64,000 nucleotides of DNA from Streptomyces sp. Edi4. GTDB lineage: Bacteria > Actinomycetota > Actinomycetes > Streptomycetales > Streptomycetaceae. Position 1 is the stretch's first letter; every line of letters starts with the position of its first letter. This document shows, piece after piece, positions 48,288 to 57,390 of the stretch. The notes below the pieces were generated by a model. It searched no databases. It saw only the letters and a program-made list of their open reading frames with translations, and was not told the origin of the DNA. The stretch lies in NCBI RefSeq assembly GCF_040253615.1, contig NZ_JBEJGY010000004.1:4278001-4342000 (forward strand), written 5' to 3'. Both the position numbers and the translations under genes were made by a program.

Positions 48288-49649
48288 CTAGAAAGGCACC
48301 GTGGCCAAGCGCCCAGGAGTGAGCACCGATGAGGCGAGCGCCTCGGTGACCTGCATGGGCCGAAGATGGCTCGCGAGGGAGCTGCGGTGCTCGGAGCCGC
48401 GCAGCCAGTGCTCCATGAGTTGGCGGTTGCTGTCGCTGTGGAACAGCCCGTCGAACGACTCCTCCGACACGTACTGCTCGTCGTGCAAAAGCGCGGCGTT
48501 GGCGCGCGTGGTTATGCGGGCGAATGCGTCGATCCCGTCCGCGCTGACGCCACGGGGGATGTCGTAGCAGTGCACGTGCGTGGAGAACAGCGTTGACAGT
48601 TGGGCCTCCAAGTCGACGCTCGATGTGCGGCCATTGACGTTGTAGAGGCCCTGCGGGAGTTCGTCCCAGTCCCGGATGGATGGGGTGGTCTGCTCGAAGG
48701 ACAAGGTTCCGAGCGAGACGGTCCTCCCGGTCGCGGTGTCCACGAGGCGGAACGTGGATGTTACGTCGGTTTCGCCGAAGCGGAAGCTCGCATCCGAGTC
48801 CGCCGACCATCGCGCGCCCTCATCCTGGAATCTGCCTGCGATCGGCTGAGAGATGCGCTGGTGCTGGTCGATGGGAAAGGCACCGAAGGCGCTGATCTCC
48901 AGCTTGAGCTGGCGCTCAGGAAAGACCTCCGCGTTGAGTGACAGGATCTGGGTCGCAAGGTCCACGTAGTGGTACGCGCCGTGCATCATCATCCCGTAGC
49001 CGTGCTTGTACGGGTGATCGTTGCGGCTCTCGAACTCCCGCTGGAGGTTCCACACACCGCCGGCGGCTCGGAGATGGAAGGAAGTCAGGGGCGCCTCCCA
49101 CCTTTCCATCCGCGCCCTGAGCGGCGCGATGACCTGTTGGTTGTAGATCTGGTGGTACCGGCTCAATGTCATCACCGAATGCTTCGCGGAGGAGCCGGCG
49201 GAAATGCCGATGAGTTCCTCCATGGCCTTCGTGATGTACGACGGCTTGAACCGGCCGTCGACGAGCGGGGCTAATACAGGCTTCTCGACCAGCGAGTCGA
49301 TGTGGTTCTCCACGCAGAATCGAAGGTATGCCTCATGGGCTCGTACCTCCGTCGCGATGTATACCTTCGTGGGTACGTCGGGTACTCGCAGGCGCTGTAC
49401 GGCGGCGGCGATGACTTCTTGCGGCGTCTCCTGGACTCGGTCACCAGAATTCGGCAGGTAGACGACTCCACTGGGCTTTACGCTCGCCGCCTGTATGCGC
49501 ATTTCGATCTCCGTGCGCTGCGATTCCAGGTCGATGATGGAGTAGGAGTCGATGTGGCCGGAGTTGATGGCATCGCGAATGCACGGCAGGTACTTGTTGG
49601 CGACGATCTCGTCGAAACCGACCACGATGAGGTGATGGGTGGATATCAC
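48288..49649 (-). CDS. Gfo/Idh/MocA-like oxidoreductase
   Basis: About 453 residues from GTG 49649 (MISTHHLIVVGFDEIVANKY), with GGAAGGG eight bases upstream; an ATG at 49721 has no ribosome site. The N-terminal Rossmann fold has HHLIVVGFDEIVANKYLPCI and SIIDLESQ, with the family signature VYIATEVRAHEAYLRFCVEN followed by SLVEKPVLAP, where EKP carries the catalytic Lys. The G-x-G loop is atypical (VGFDEIVANKY). The C-terminal half is a long alpha/beta domain containing YKHGYGMMMHGAYHYVDLAT with a His pair. It probably oxidises or reduces a sugar or related metabolite using NAD(P). First gene of the operon. Confidence 0.8.
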   Translation of the reverse strand: MISTHHLIVVGFDEIVANKYLPCIRDAINSGHIDSYSIIDLESQRTEIEMRIQAASVKPSGVVYLPNSGDRVQETPQEVIAAAVQRLRVPDVPTKVYIATEVRAHEAYLRFCVENHIDSLVEKPVLAPLVDGRFKPSYITKAMEELIGISAGSSAKHSVMTLSRYHQIYNQQVIAPLRARMERWEAPLTSFHLRAAGGVWNLQREFESRNDHPYKHGYGMMMHGAYHYVDLATQILSLNAEVFPERQLKLEISAFGAFPIDQHQRISQPIAGRFQDEGARWSADSDASFRFGETDVTSTFRLVDTATGRTVSLGTLSFEQTTPSIRDWDELPQGLYNVNGRTSSVDLEAQLSTLFSTHVHCYDIPRGVSADGIDAFARITTRANAALLHDEQYVSEESFDGLFHSDSNRQLMEHWLRGSEHRSSLASHLRPMQVTEALASSVLTPGRLATVPF

Positions 49650-50249
49650 GGGGCTGCCCTTCCGATAGATGTGTAATTCGTGAACGTGAGGCTGATTTTG
49701 GGCGCACGCCATCACAGGCACTTATGGCAATGAAGGCGGAGCGTGGACTCTCTTCATGTCGTCAGCTCATGAACTTCGGCTAGGAATTGCCGAGTCGTCT
49801 GGCGACTGCGAACTCAGCTGTCGCCGTGGGAAGGCGTCTGGCTCGTGGAGACACGCGGCAGACCATCGCTGAGGATGGCCTCGACCGGCCACCACGCCTC
49901 GGCGGCGACGCGGGCGTACGTGATCTCGCCATTCTGTGGCACAGCTCGGCTGACCATCAGGAAGGTTGCGGGGGTGGAGGTGCGGTGGAGCGTCTCGCCG
50001 GCGGGCGTCCAACCCGCTATCGCGGACACCATCGCACTGCTTCTTCCTGCCTTTGCTCTCTGCATCACAGGGACCGTCTCTCTGCACTCTGAGTTGCCTC
50101 GGCATGACGAACGCAGTTGCGCCGCAACCGATTTGGGGCTGGAAACCGGTTGGTGATGTTCAGTCAACGACAGGTCACGACTCGTGGGGAGAGTCCAGGA
50201 TGGAGTCCTGCGTAGTCCCGCGTAGTCCAGCAATGACGGAGGTTGCGAG
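49650..50249. other. Intergenic with one doubtful small ORF
   Basis: 600 bp between divergent operons. A minus-strand frame 50065-49814 (83 codons, MQRAKAGRSSAMVSAIAGWT ... WWPVEAILSDGLPRVS) has fairly natural composition but no good ribosome site and no recognised family. The region should contain promoters of the oxidoreductase operon (leftward) and of the TPR regulator (rightward). CGTAGTC is repeated at 50213-50227. Confidence 0.4.
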
Positions 50250-51524
50250 GTGCCCAAGAACCCGGCGCTCGCTGAGCTGATCCGCCGGGCCGTCGAGATA
50301 CGAGGCTGGGGGCCGAGCGATCTCGCCCGAGCCGTCGGCGTCGCTGCATCCGGCGACCCCGACCGTGTGCAGCGAGCGAACGCCCGTAGGTGGATGACGG
50401 GCGAGCGTGAACCCAAGTATTGGTGGCCCTACATCGCCCAGGTTCTGAGCCTGGACCCGGCCGTCACCCCTCCGCCGTCGGACAGCCAAGTGGCGCAGTG
50501 CGGGACCGCTGCCACATCGGCACTCGGCTTGGAGACGACCTCTCCGCTCAGCGTCTTCGCCAGCCTTTCTGCGCCGGAGCTCCCCGCGCAGGTGCGTCCG
50601 GGCGACATCCAAGAAGTCCAGCAAGCGGCGTTGACCCTGACGACATGGCACAACCTTCACGGCGGCGGTGGTCTCGTCCGGCAGACGGGAACTGCCCAAC
50701 TGGCGTGGGCTGCCAAGCTGCTTGATGTGCCGTGCTCCGAGGTCTTACGCCAACCGCTGTTCGCCTCGGTGGCACACCTCGGGATGGTCGCTGGCGTCGC
50801 CTGCTTCGACGCGTTCGCCCATGACGACGCCCGCCGTGCATTCACCTTCGCGGCGGCCTGCGCCGAGGAAGCCGACGAGTGGCATCTGCGCGGGAAGATC
50901 TACAGCTGGCGGGCCCGGCACGCCGTGTGGATGGGGGACCCCGACACGGCACTGACCCACGCCGAGGTCGGCGTCATCCGCTCGGACCGGCTCACCCACA
51001 CGGAACGGGCCATGCTCTACATCGCCCGAGCCCGCGCCCATGCCAAGGCTGGCGACGTGCGGGCTACCCTTACCGCCGTGGACGAGGCCGACGACGCGTA
51101 CAGCCACACCCACCCGGCCGACGACCCTCCATGGATGTCGTACTACGACTACGCCCAACACCAAGGCGACACCGGGCACGCCCTGTTCGACCTCGCCATG
51201 ACCACCCGCAACCGGCACCACGTCCAAGCCGCCTCTGAACGGTTGGCCGCGGCGTGCTCCCACCACGCCGACACCTACATCCGCTCGCGCGTGTTCTCCC
51301 GTACGAAACTGGCCACCTTGGCCATGGCGGCTGGTGATGCCGCCGAAGCCGTCCGGATCGGAACCACCGCCTTGGAGGAGGCCACCCGCGTCCGCTCTGG
51401 CCGAGCCGAAGCTGGGCTGGTAGAACTCGCCCGTACCGCCGCTCAAGAGCGAGGCATGGTGGCCGAAGCCCGCGAACTGAGCGAACGCATCACCCGCACC
51501 ATCAGCAAGGGGACGACTACGTGA
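50250..51524 (+). CDS. XRE/TPR-type transcriptional regulator
   Basis: 424 residues from GTG 50250, with GGAGG eight bases upstream. The N-terminal HTH (about 1-70) is LAELIRRAVEIRGWGPSDLA with RRWMTGEREPKYWWPYIAQV. The rest (about 110-420) is a helical TPR-like repeat region (TFAAACAEEADEWHLRGKIY, TERAMLYIARARAHAKAGDV, EAGLVELARTAAQERGMVAE). Such regulators respond to a ligand or peptide held by the TPR domain. The stop overlaps the start of the phosphotransferase gene by four bases (GTGA), so the regulator and kinase form a unit. Confidence 0.85.
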   Translation: MPKNPALAELIRRAVEIRGWGPSDLARAVGVAASGDPDRVQRANARRWMTGEREPKYWWPYIAQVLSLDPAVTPPPSDSQVAQCGTAATSALGLETTSPLSVFASLSAPELPAQVRPGDIQEVQQAALTLTTWHNLHGGGGLVRQTGTAQLAWAAKLLDVPCSEVLRQPLFASVAHLGMVAGVACFDAFAHDDARRAFTFAAACAEEADEWHLRGKIYSWRARHAVWMGDPDTALTHAEVGVIRSDRLTHTERAMLYIARARAHAKAGDVRATLTAVDEADDAYSHTHPADDPPWMSYYDYAQHQGDTGHALFDLAMTTRNRHHVQAASERLAAACSHHADTYIRSRVFSRTKLATLAMAAGDAAEAVRIGTTALEEATRVRSGRAEAGLVELARTAAQERGMVAEARELSERITRTISKGTTT

Positions 51525-52462
51525 CGGTCAGCACCAGTGATGCCGCAGCACAAGCGACCTGGCCGCTCGTCGCAAACGCCTGTCGCAAGGCCGGCCTCGA
51601 CCCCTCGGGCGCCGAACCGGTCCGAATTGCCGACAACGCCATCTGGTCCATACCCGGCAATATCATTGTCCGCGTCACGCGCCCCGGCCGTCGAGCCGCC
51701 GCACACCGTGAGCTCCTCACCGCCCAATGGCTTGCCGAGTGTGGCGTCCCCGCGGTTCGCCCCGCTCTCCCCTCTGCGGTGGACTTGCCCGAGGATCGCG
51801 CGGCTACATTCTGGGAGCGGCTGCCCGACCACACTGTCGGCCGCCACGAAGACGTGGCCCGTCTCCTGCGCCTACTCCACAGGCTGCCCGCCCCTGAGCA
51901 TCTCCTGACCCTGTCCGACCCGGCGGCCAAGGCCCGCACGCGCCTCGAAGCCGTTCAGCGCGCTGGCGTCATCAGCGACGGAGACATGGCTTGGCTCGTC
52001 GGCTACGCCGATGAACTCGCCGCTGTCTGGAGCTCCTTGCCCCAGGGGCTCGCCCCCGCTCCGCTCCACGGCGACGCTTGGGCCGGCAACGTCGTTCGCA
52101 CTCACGACGGGTACGCCTACCTTCTCGACCTCGACTCTGCCGCCGTCGGCGCACCCGAATGGGACCTGACATCCACGGCCGTGAAGGTCACCACGACCGC
52201 CACCATCAGCGCGGCCGAGTACGAGCGATATGTGAACGCGTACGGCGGATACGACGTCACCGAGTACGAAGGGTTCGAGGTAATGCGCGGAATCCGCGAA
52301 CTCCGCATGACTACCTATGCCATCCAGACGGCCATCGACCATCCCCACACCGCAGACGAGGCACGCCACCGGGTCGCTTGCCTGCGCGGACTCAACGGTC
52401 CTCGCCCGTGGACTTGGACCGCTGTCCCACACCCGCCGGGAAGTCCTGGACCCATCGTCTGA
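51521..52462 (+). CDS. Aminoglycoside phosphotransferase-like kinase
   Basis: 313 residues from GTG 51521. APH/ChoK-like kinase: nucleotide lobe AIWSIPGNIIVRVTRPGRRA, catalytic loop PLHGDAWAGNVVRTHDGYAY (HGD-x-x-x-x-N), and metal-binding LLDLDSAAVGAPEWDLTSTA (in place of DFD/E). Members phosphorylate antibiotics, choline, homoserine or sugars; the acceptor here is unknown. Translationally coupled to the TPR regulator. The adjacent divergent cluster of glycosyltransferase, methyltransferase and oxidoreductase could share a substrate pathway. Confidence 0.88.
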   Translation: MTVSTSDAAAQATWPLVANACRKAGLDPSGAEPVRIADNAIWSIPGNIIVRVTRPGRRAAAHRELLTAQWLAECGVPAVRPALPSAVDLPEDRAATFWERLPDHTVGRHEDVARLLRLLHRLPAPEHLLTLSDPAAKARTRLEAVQRAGVISDGDMAWLVGYADELAAVWSSLPQGLAPAPLHGDAWAGNVVRTHDGYAYLLDLDSAAVGAPEWDLTSTAVKVTTTATISAAEYERYVNAYGGYDVTEYEGFEVMRGIRELRMTTYAIQTAIDHPHTADEARHRVACLRGLNGPRPWTWTAVPHPPGSPGPIV

Positions 52463-52761
52463 CGACTGCTTTCGGCCGCGCTGAGCCAGCGCTCCTGAGC
52501 GAGAGTGACCTTTCCGGTGGAGGGCTGCACCCACAGGCTGGCGCGGCCCAAGCGCCACAACGAGCTCACCGTGATCGGCTGCCCCGCGTTGGAGAAGCTC
52601 GGCAGTGATGGGGCCTCCGGCATCGGCCGCACTGACCGCGCGAGCTGACTCCAAGGTGCGTATGCCGCAGGCCCGGCCGGTAACTTCCGGTCGGGCCTGC
52701 GGGCTGTGGGGGGTCCGGGCCAAGGGGAGCGGCGGAGTTCTGAGGTCGCCGTGAGCGTGTA
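52463..52761. other. Intergenic with a possible 47-codon ORF
   Basis: 299 bp. GTG 52505 opens a 47-codon frame (MTFPVEGCTHRLARPKRHNE ... GRTDRAS, stop 52648) of natural composition but with a weak ribosome site; the opposite strand is also open. I give neither a function. A terminator follows at 52667. Confidence 0.35.
52667..52700. terminator. Terminator at the left edge of the mobilizable element
   Basis: 14-bp stem GCAGGCCCGGCCGG / CCGGTCGGGCCTGC with one G-U and a TAACTT loop, between the APH-like gene and the first minus-strand gene of the mobilizable element. Confidence 0.75.
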
Positions 52762-53113
52762 TCAGTCCTGTCTGTGCAGGGCGCGGTATTCGAAGGTGTC
52801 TTGTGCCGTCACGATCGGGAGCAGGCGTTCGAACTCGGCGTAGTGCTCGGCGGTCATGATCTCGATGGCGTCGCTGACGACGGAGCCTTTGGGGAGCTGG
52901 GCGGAGTACTTCATGAGCAGGTCGGCGAAGTCCTCCTTCATCTTGTCGAGTTCACGTGCCCATTCGTCCTGAAGCCGTATCTGGTCGTTCGCGGCGGTGA
53001 ACTCCGCCGGGGTTGGCGGTGGAGAGCAGGGCATGTTCGGTAGCGGTGAACGGGCTTCCGTCGCAGCGGTAGAGGCGCGATCGGTCGTCGGGGCGGACAG
53101 GGATCTCGGGCAT
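52762..53113 (-). pseudogene. Small conserved element protein, apparent frameshift
   Basis: ATG 53113 has GAGGAG six bases upstream and encodes MPEIPVRPDDRSRLYRCDGS, PFTATEHALLSTANP, then leaves frame and stops at 52952. Removing one C from the CCCC run at about 53011-53014 continues as AEFTAANDQIRLQDEWAREL and runs to the stop at 52762, giving a coherent protein of about 116 residues with a helical acidic C-terminus. The downstream half alone could start at ATG 53034 but without a ribosome site. I infer one protein interrupted by a +1 frameshift (mutation or sequencing error). Function unknown; first gene at the left side of the element. Confidence 0.55.
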
Positions 53114-53150
53114 ACGGGCTCCTCAAAGCAAAGGGGGGATGGGGGTGGGG

Positions 53151-54866
53151 TTAAAGCCGTCGGCGCGGTCGCGTCGCTTCCTGCCGGGGAACGGCTCCCG
53201 TGACGGGAGAGGCGCCGGGAGCTGGGCTCGGATTGGGCCGCGGCCGTCGGGGCGGCGGGGTGATGAAGCCGAGGTGGTGGAGACGCCACACCAGGACGTC
53301 GCTGGCCGAGTCGGCGCTGGTGAGGTCGCGTTGGGCGGCGGCCTTGGAGAGCAGGGCGGTGGTGTCGTACCCGGCCTGCTCGGCTTGGTCGAGGACCATC
53401 ACCAGAGAGTCCCAGCCGGGCTCGGTTTGGAGGCGGTCGGCGAGGTGCGGGAGGGCTGCGCGGACCGTGTTCGTGTGGCGCTGCCGGGTGGGTGCATGCA
53501 GGCGTTCACCGTGGGTGCGCAGGGCGGCAAGTGGTTCGGCTGCGGCGGCCTGGTAGGCGGCGCGAAGGTGGCCGGCGGCCTGCTGGGCGGCTTCGGTCTG
53601 TTGGGCGTGGCCGCGGGCAGCGTGCCAGCGGGCGGCGGCGATGACGGCCAGGATCACGACGTCGAGGATGAGAGCGGTGGCGGTGCCGTCCGGGCCGCGG
53701 CCGAGAGCGGTACCGGAGTGCACGATCTGGCGAGCCGCGCGGCGCAGGGCGTACATCTCCTGATCTTTGGCCCGAATGTGGGAGCGGGTGGCGCGCTCGA
53801 AGTACCAGGCCGCTTCGCGCAGTTCGGTGCGGCTGGGCCCGATAGTGGTCTGGGCAATCGCGTCGAGGACCTCCCCGACACCGACCAGATGGGCGGCTGC
53901 CGTGCGCTCGTCGCCGAATGCGAACGCGGCGCGAGCGGTGTCGGTGGCATCGGCGGCGGCATACCGGGCGCGGGCCGGCGCCGAGACGCCGCTGCTGTAA
54001 AAGGCTGCTGCCTCCCTTTCCAAGTCCGCGGCAGCCGTGAACCGTTTACGGATGCGGGGCAGGGACAGGTCCGGCGCGAGGGTTGATCCCGCGTACCAGA
54101 TGGGCTCCTGGGCCTTGTTGCGGTCGCCGACGATGGCGACCTTGTAGCCGAGCACGTCGCCGGAGGGCGCGAGGCGCTTGTCGATGCGGACGCCTTCGGC
54201 GGCGAGGCGGTCGAAGAACTCTGTTTCATCGGAGGCGCCGGCCAGGGCGCGGCGGACGTGCTCGCGCAGCAGTTCCTGCGAGGCGGCTTCCTGGCCGAGG
54301 CGTTCGGCCTTGTGGCGGGCGGCGCTGGTGGGGCGCTTGGCGGCGGTGCCGTCGCCCGGAGCGACTTGGCGCAGGCGGTAGTCGGCTTCGATGCGGCGGG
54401 CCTCGGCCTGGGCGCGGCGGGCTTCGTTGTGCAGCCGAGGTCGGCGTCCGTCGTCGCGGACCAGGGTGGCGATGATGTGGATGTGGTCATCCGCGTGGCG
54501 CACGGCGGCCCACCGGCAGGCGGCTTCGTCGCCGTCGGGGGCGATGCCGGTGGCGGCGACGGTGCGGCGAGCGATGGTGGCCCAGTTTTCGTCGGACAGG
54601 ATCGGGTCCTCCGGGCTGGCTCGTACGGAGATGTGCCACACGTGCTTGGCCGGGCGTCGGCCCTTGGGCAGCGCGTTGACGGGCTGGTCGAGCAGGTGCT
54701 GCAGCTGCTGGTAGGTGGCGCTCGGGTCGCGGCCGGGGTCGGGGGTGAGCGGGTCGAAGGCGGCGACCAGGTGCGGGTTGGTGTGCTCCTCTTTGGTGCC
54801 GGGGCCGTAGAGGTAGCGGATCAGGCCGACGGTGTCGCTGCCGCGCTTGTGGATGCTGGGGATCAT
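53151..54866 (-). CDS. MobA-type relaxase
   Basis: 571 residues from ATG 54866 (MIPSIHKRGSDTVGLIRYLY). The N-terminal relaxase domain has HADDHIHIIATLVRDDGRRP, the H-x-D-x-x-H-x-H metal-binding motif, and an early Tyr pair in LIRYLYGPGTKEEH as candidate nicking tyrosine. The C-terminal half (about 280-571) is helical with one hydrophobic segment (TALILDVVILAVIAAARWHA). It nicks at an oriT, covalently holds the strand and pilots transfer. Start overlaps the mobC stop (ATGA). The oriT is probably in the flanking non-coding DNA, but I could not place it. Confidence 0.9.
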   Translation of the reverse strand: MIPSIHKRGSDTVGLIRYLYGPGTKEEHTNPHLVAAFDPLTPDPGRDPSATYQQLQHLLDQPVNALPKGRRPAKHVWHISVRASPEDPILSDENWATIARRTVAATGIAPDGDEAACRWAAVRHADDHIHIIATLVRDDGRRPRLHNEARRAQAEARRIEADYRLRQVAPGDGTAAKRPTSAARHKAERLGQEAASQELLREHVRRALAGASDETEFFDRLAAEGVRIDKRLAPSGDVLGYKVAIVGDRNKAQEPIWYAGSTLAPDLSLPRIRKRFTAAADLEREAAAFYSSGVSAPARARYAAADATDTARAAFAFGDERTAAAHLVGVGEVLDAIAQTTIGPSRTELREAAWYFERATRSHIRAKDQEMYALRRAARQIVHSGTALGRGPDGTATALILDVVILAVIAAARWHAARGHAQQTEAAQQAAGHLRAAYQAAAAEPLAALRTHGERLHAPTRQRHTNTVRAALPHLADRLQTEPGWDSLVMVLDQAEQAGYDTTALLSKAAAQRDLTSADSASDVLVWRLHHLGFITPPPRRPRPNPSPAPGASPVTGAVPRQEATRPRRRL

Positions 54867-55492
54867 GCTGCGGCTCGGTCCTCTTCGGCGTTGTCGCGGT
54901 GGGCGAGCAGCGCGTCGGCCGCGTCTTCCATGCGGGCCGCCGCGCTGGCGACCTGCTGGGCGGCGGCATCGAGGTGGGGCACGTCGGCGCCGGAGTTGAG
55001 GGCCTTGACGATCTGATTGAACAGGCCGTGGATGCGACCCAGGTGGCGTCGGGCGGTGAAGAGTTCGTCGATGATCTGCCGCTCGGCGGCGATCTCGGCG
55101 GCGGTGCGGTTCAGGTCGCGGGCGGCCTTGTCGACGGCGTAGGCGAGGAAGCCGGCGATGCTCATCTTGCACGTCTCGGCGGCGGCGGTGAGGCGTGCGA
55201 GTTCGGCGTCGTTCATGCGGCAGCTGGGCTGGTGCAGGCGCTTGCGGTGCGGGGGCTGGCGGAGACGCTGACGCTTGCGCGCGGGCTTCTCAACAGGCCA
55301 CTCCCCTCCCTGCTGCGGTCCGCCCTCGGCCGCAGCCTGTTCGCCCGGCGCCCCCTGGTGCCGGGCGTTCCCCGCCCCCTGTGGGGCGGGGACTCCGGGA
55401 GCATTGCTCCCGGTACAACTTGCTGACGCCGTGGCCGGAGTGGTGGTCATCTGCTGCTGTGGGGTGGGGAGTTCGTGGTGCTGGACGCGCAT
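54863..55492 (-). CDS. MobC-type relaxosome protein
   Basis: 209 residues from ATG 55492 (GGAG nine bases upstream); ATG 55450 is an alternative. The C-terminal half carries the MobC pattern: RMNDAELARLTAAAETCKMS, IAGFLAYAVDKAARDLNRTA, RRHLGRIHGLFNQIVKALNS. It starts with an RHH-like DNA-binding part. The N-terminal 90 residues are Pro/Gln/Arg-rich and disordered. MobC proteins help open oriT for the relaxase. Four-base overlap with mobA shows co-translation. Confidence 0.82.
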   Translation of the reverse strand: MRVQHHELPTPQQQMTTTPATASASCTGSNAPGVPAPQGAGNARHQGAPGEQAAAEGGPQQGGEWPVEKPARKRQRLRQPPHRKRLHQPSCRMNDAELARLTAAAETCKMSIAGFLAYAVDKAARDLNRTAAEIAAERQIIDELFTARRHLGRIHGLFNQIVKALNSGADVPHLDAAAQQVASAAARMEDAADALLAHRDNAEEDRAAA

Positions 55493-55762
55493 GGGATGTG
55501 TCTCCGTGGGGCTGTGCGTGGTGTGGTCGTACGTGCGGTGGTGGTGCCAGGGAAGGAGGCGCTGTTCATCGCGCGGGCGATGTCACGGGGAAGCGTCTCG
55601 GCGTAGGCGGCCTGGCGGTTGGCGAAACCAGGCTGAAGACCCGCAGCGCGGCGAGGGGGCTGGCGGAGAAGTTCCGTTGGCGGTGGCCGGCGGCGGGGGC
55701 AGTTCCGCCAACGACCGGGTGTTCCGCCATGGCCGCCAGCGCCGGGAGTTCCGCCGTGGCGT

Positions 55763-57202
55763 TTACGCGGCGGTGGCGGTATTGTCGGCGGCGAGTTCCG
55801 CCATGACGGCATCGGCGACCTTTTTGGCGCGGTCCTTTTGGATCGTGTACTCCTTGGCCCTGACCGCGTCCTCCAGCTGGGTGCGGGGGACCGTGCCGAG
55901 TTCAGCGCCGATGGCGCGGGCGGTTGCCCACAGCACCGCGTCGGGGACGGTGGTCTTGCGCCCTCCCTTCTCGGGCTTCTCCTTGACCGGTGGCGCCGCG
56001 CCGGGGGCGGCCTCGGTCTCAGGCGCAGGGGAGTCGGCCGTGGCTGAGGGCGTGGCGCCGGCGTCCGGTACCGACGGGTGTGGTCGTGCAAGGTCCTCGT
56101 CGCGCGGTGCTGTTGGTGGGTGGGCGGCCTGGTCAGCGTCTTCGGTACTCGCACCTTCCGGGTTCAGGCGGTCCGTCCCCCTGCCCTGCCTGGGCGCGTC
56201 GGCGTCCCGGGGGTCGTGCTCTGCGTTGCGGGGGGCGGATGAGGCAGGGATCTGCCACCGCGGCGGCAGAGTGAGGGAGGCGAGGCCGAGGGCCTGCTGG
56301 CGAGTGGCGAGCTTGCGCAGCAGCAGCTCGTCCTGGCGCGGGTTGCCGTCGACGTCGGCCCGCTCCAGGGCTTGGTGAAGGCGATCTGCCAGGCGCCGTG
56401 CTCGGCGCTTGCCGCGCTTCTTGTCGGGCATCGTTTCGGCGCGCAGGATCAGGGCGACGGCCTCGCTCAGTGCGCGCTCGCGGATGAGGCGGGCGGCATC
56501 GGCGTCCTGGTCGGCGATGCCGAGGCGGGCCAGCAGGCGTTCACGTGCCTGACGAAGCAGGACGGCTGCCAGGCTGCGCGAGGCGGCGTCGGGGGTGCGG
56601 TGGCGCAGTTCGATGCCCATGGCCAGGTGCCACAGCATGGCTGCCATGACGGGCCCGATCAGGGCGCGCACGGTGCCGCCGACGGGGCCGAACACGGCGT
56701 AGGCGGGGATGAGCTGGCCTGCGGTGACCACCCACACCAGGACGCCGGGCAGCCCGGGTGCCTGGCGCGGCCCGTTGAGGTTCTGGCGTGCCATCAGCGC
56801 GGTGGCGAACAGGGCCAGCTCGGCGATGGCGAACATGAAGGCGCGCTCGACGGTGCTGGCCATGGCCAGGTAGTCGGCGGCGAACCGCCAGCCGGTGTCC
56901 GCGCTGTAGGCGGTGCAGCCGACGGCGGCCACGGCAGCCACCCGCACGGCGACGGTCGAGCGCCACCGGCTGCGGACCGGCGGCTGCCGGCGCTGCCGCC
57001 AGACCAGCCAGGCGGCGGACACGGCGAGCAGGACGACCAGTACCGCTGTCATTTCGGAAGAGGTGACCCAGCCCGGCAGGAGTGGGCCGCTGCTCTGGAC
57101 GGCGTGAGCTTGGAGGGCGGGGGAGCGCAAGGGGGGTCTCCAGGGCAGGGAAGTGGGGCTTACGAGGTGGGAGCGAGGGGCGTTCACGGAGGGGGCGTTC
57201 AC
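55763..57202 (-). CDS. Element-borne membrane protein, five TM segments
   Basis: 479 residues from GTG 57202 (AAGGGGG upstream); ATG 57052 (MTAVLVVLLAVSAAWLVWRQ) is a possible start. Five hydrophobic segments lie between about 50 and 215, including AFMFAIAELALFATALMA, VLVWVVTAGQLIPAYAVF and ALIGPVMAAMLWHLAMGI. A basic helical region follows (KKRGKRRARRLADRLHQALE), then a Pro-rich acidic linker and a small C-terminal winged-helix-like domain (KTTVPDAVLWATARAIGAEL). Resembles DUF2637/Spd-like membrane proteins of actinomycete conjugative elements, which assist plasmid spread in the mycelium. This assignment is by topology and context only. Confidence 0.6.
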   Translation of the reverse strand: MNAPSVNAPRSHLVSPTSLPWRPPLRSPALQAHAVQSSGPLLPGWVTSSEMTAVLVVLLAVSAAWLVWRQRRQPPVRSRWRSTVAVRVAAVAAVGCTAYSADTGWRFAADYLAMASTVERAFMFAIAELALFATALMARQNLNGPRQAPGLPGVLVWVVTAGQLIPAYAVFGPVGGTVRALIGPVMAAMLWHLAMGIELRHRTPDAASRSLAAVLLRQARERLLARLGIADQDADAARLIRERALSEAVALILRAETMPDKKRGKRRARRLADRLHQALERADVDGNPRQDELLLRKLATRQQALGLASLTLPPRWQIPASSAPRNAEHDPRDADAPRQGRGTDRLNPEGASTEDADQAAHPPTAPRDEDLARPHPSVPDAGATPSATADSPAPETEAAPGAAPPVKEKPEKGGRKTTVPDAVLWATARAIGAELGTVPRTQLEDAVRAKEYTIQKDRAKKVADAVMAELAADNTATAA

Positions 57203-57390
57203 GCGGGCCCCCTTCTAAAGAGGGGCCCGCGCGTGTACGCCTGGTCGCGTGTACGGCGTGGACGCTCGCGTGAACGCCTGACCTGCGGTTTCTCGGTGAC
57301 CGTGGACGCTGTGAGCGGTCCGCGGCGACGTGCAGGCGTGAGGGCCGCGTGTACGGTTCCGTGATCGCTTCGTGCGGTCCGGCGGGGAGG

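Noticed and set aside
55493..55762. Basic Pro-rich minus-strand frame between mobC and the membrane protein gene
   Set aside because: It continues antisense-like through the membrane protein 3' end with Arg/Pro bias and has no start signal; it may be non-coding DNA that could host oriT, which I could not place.
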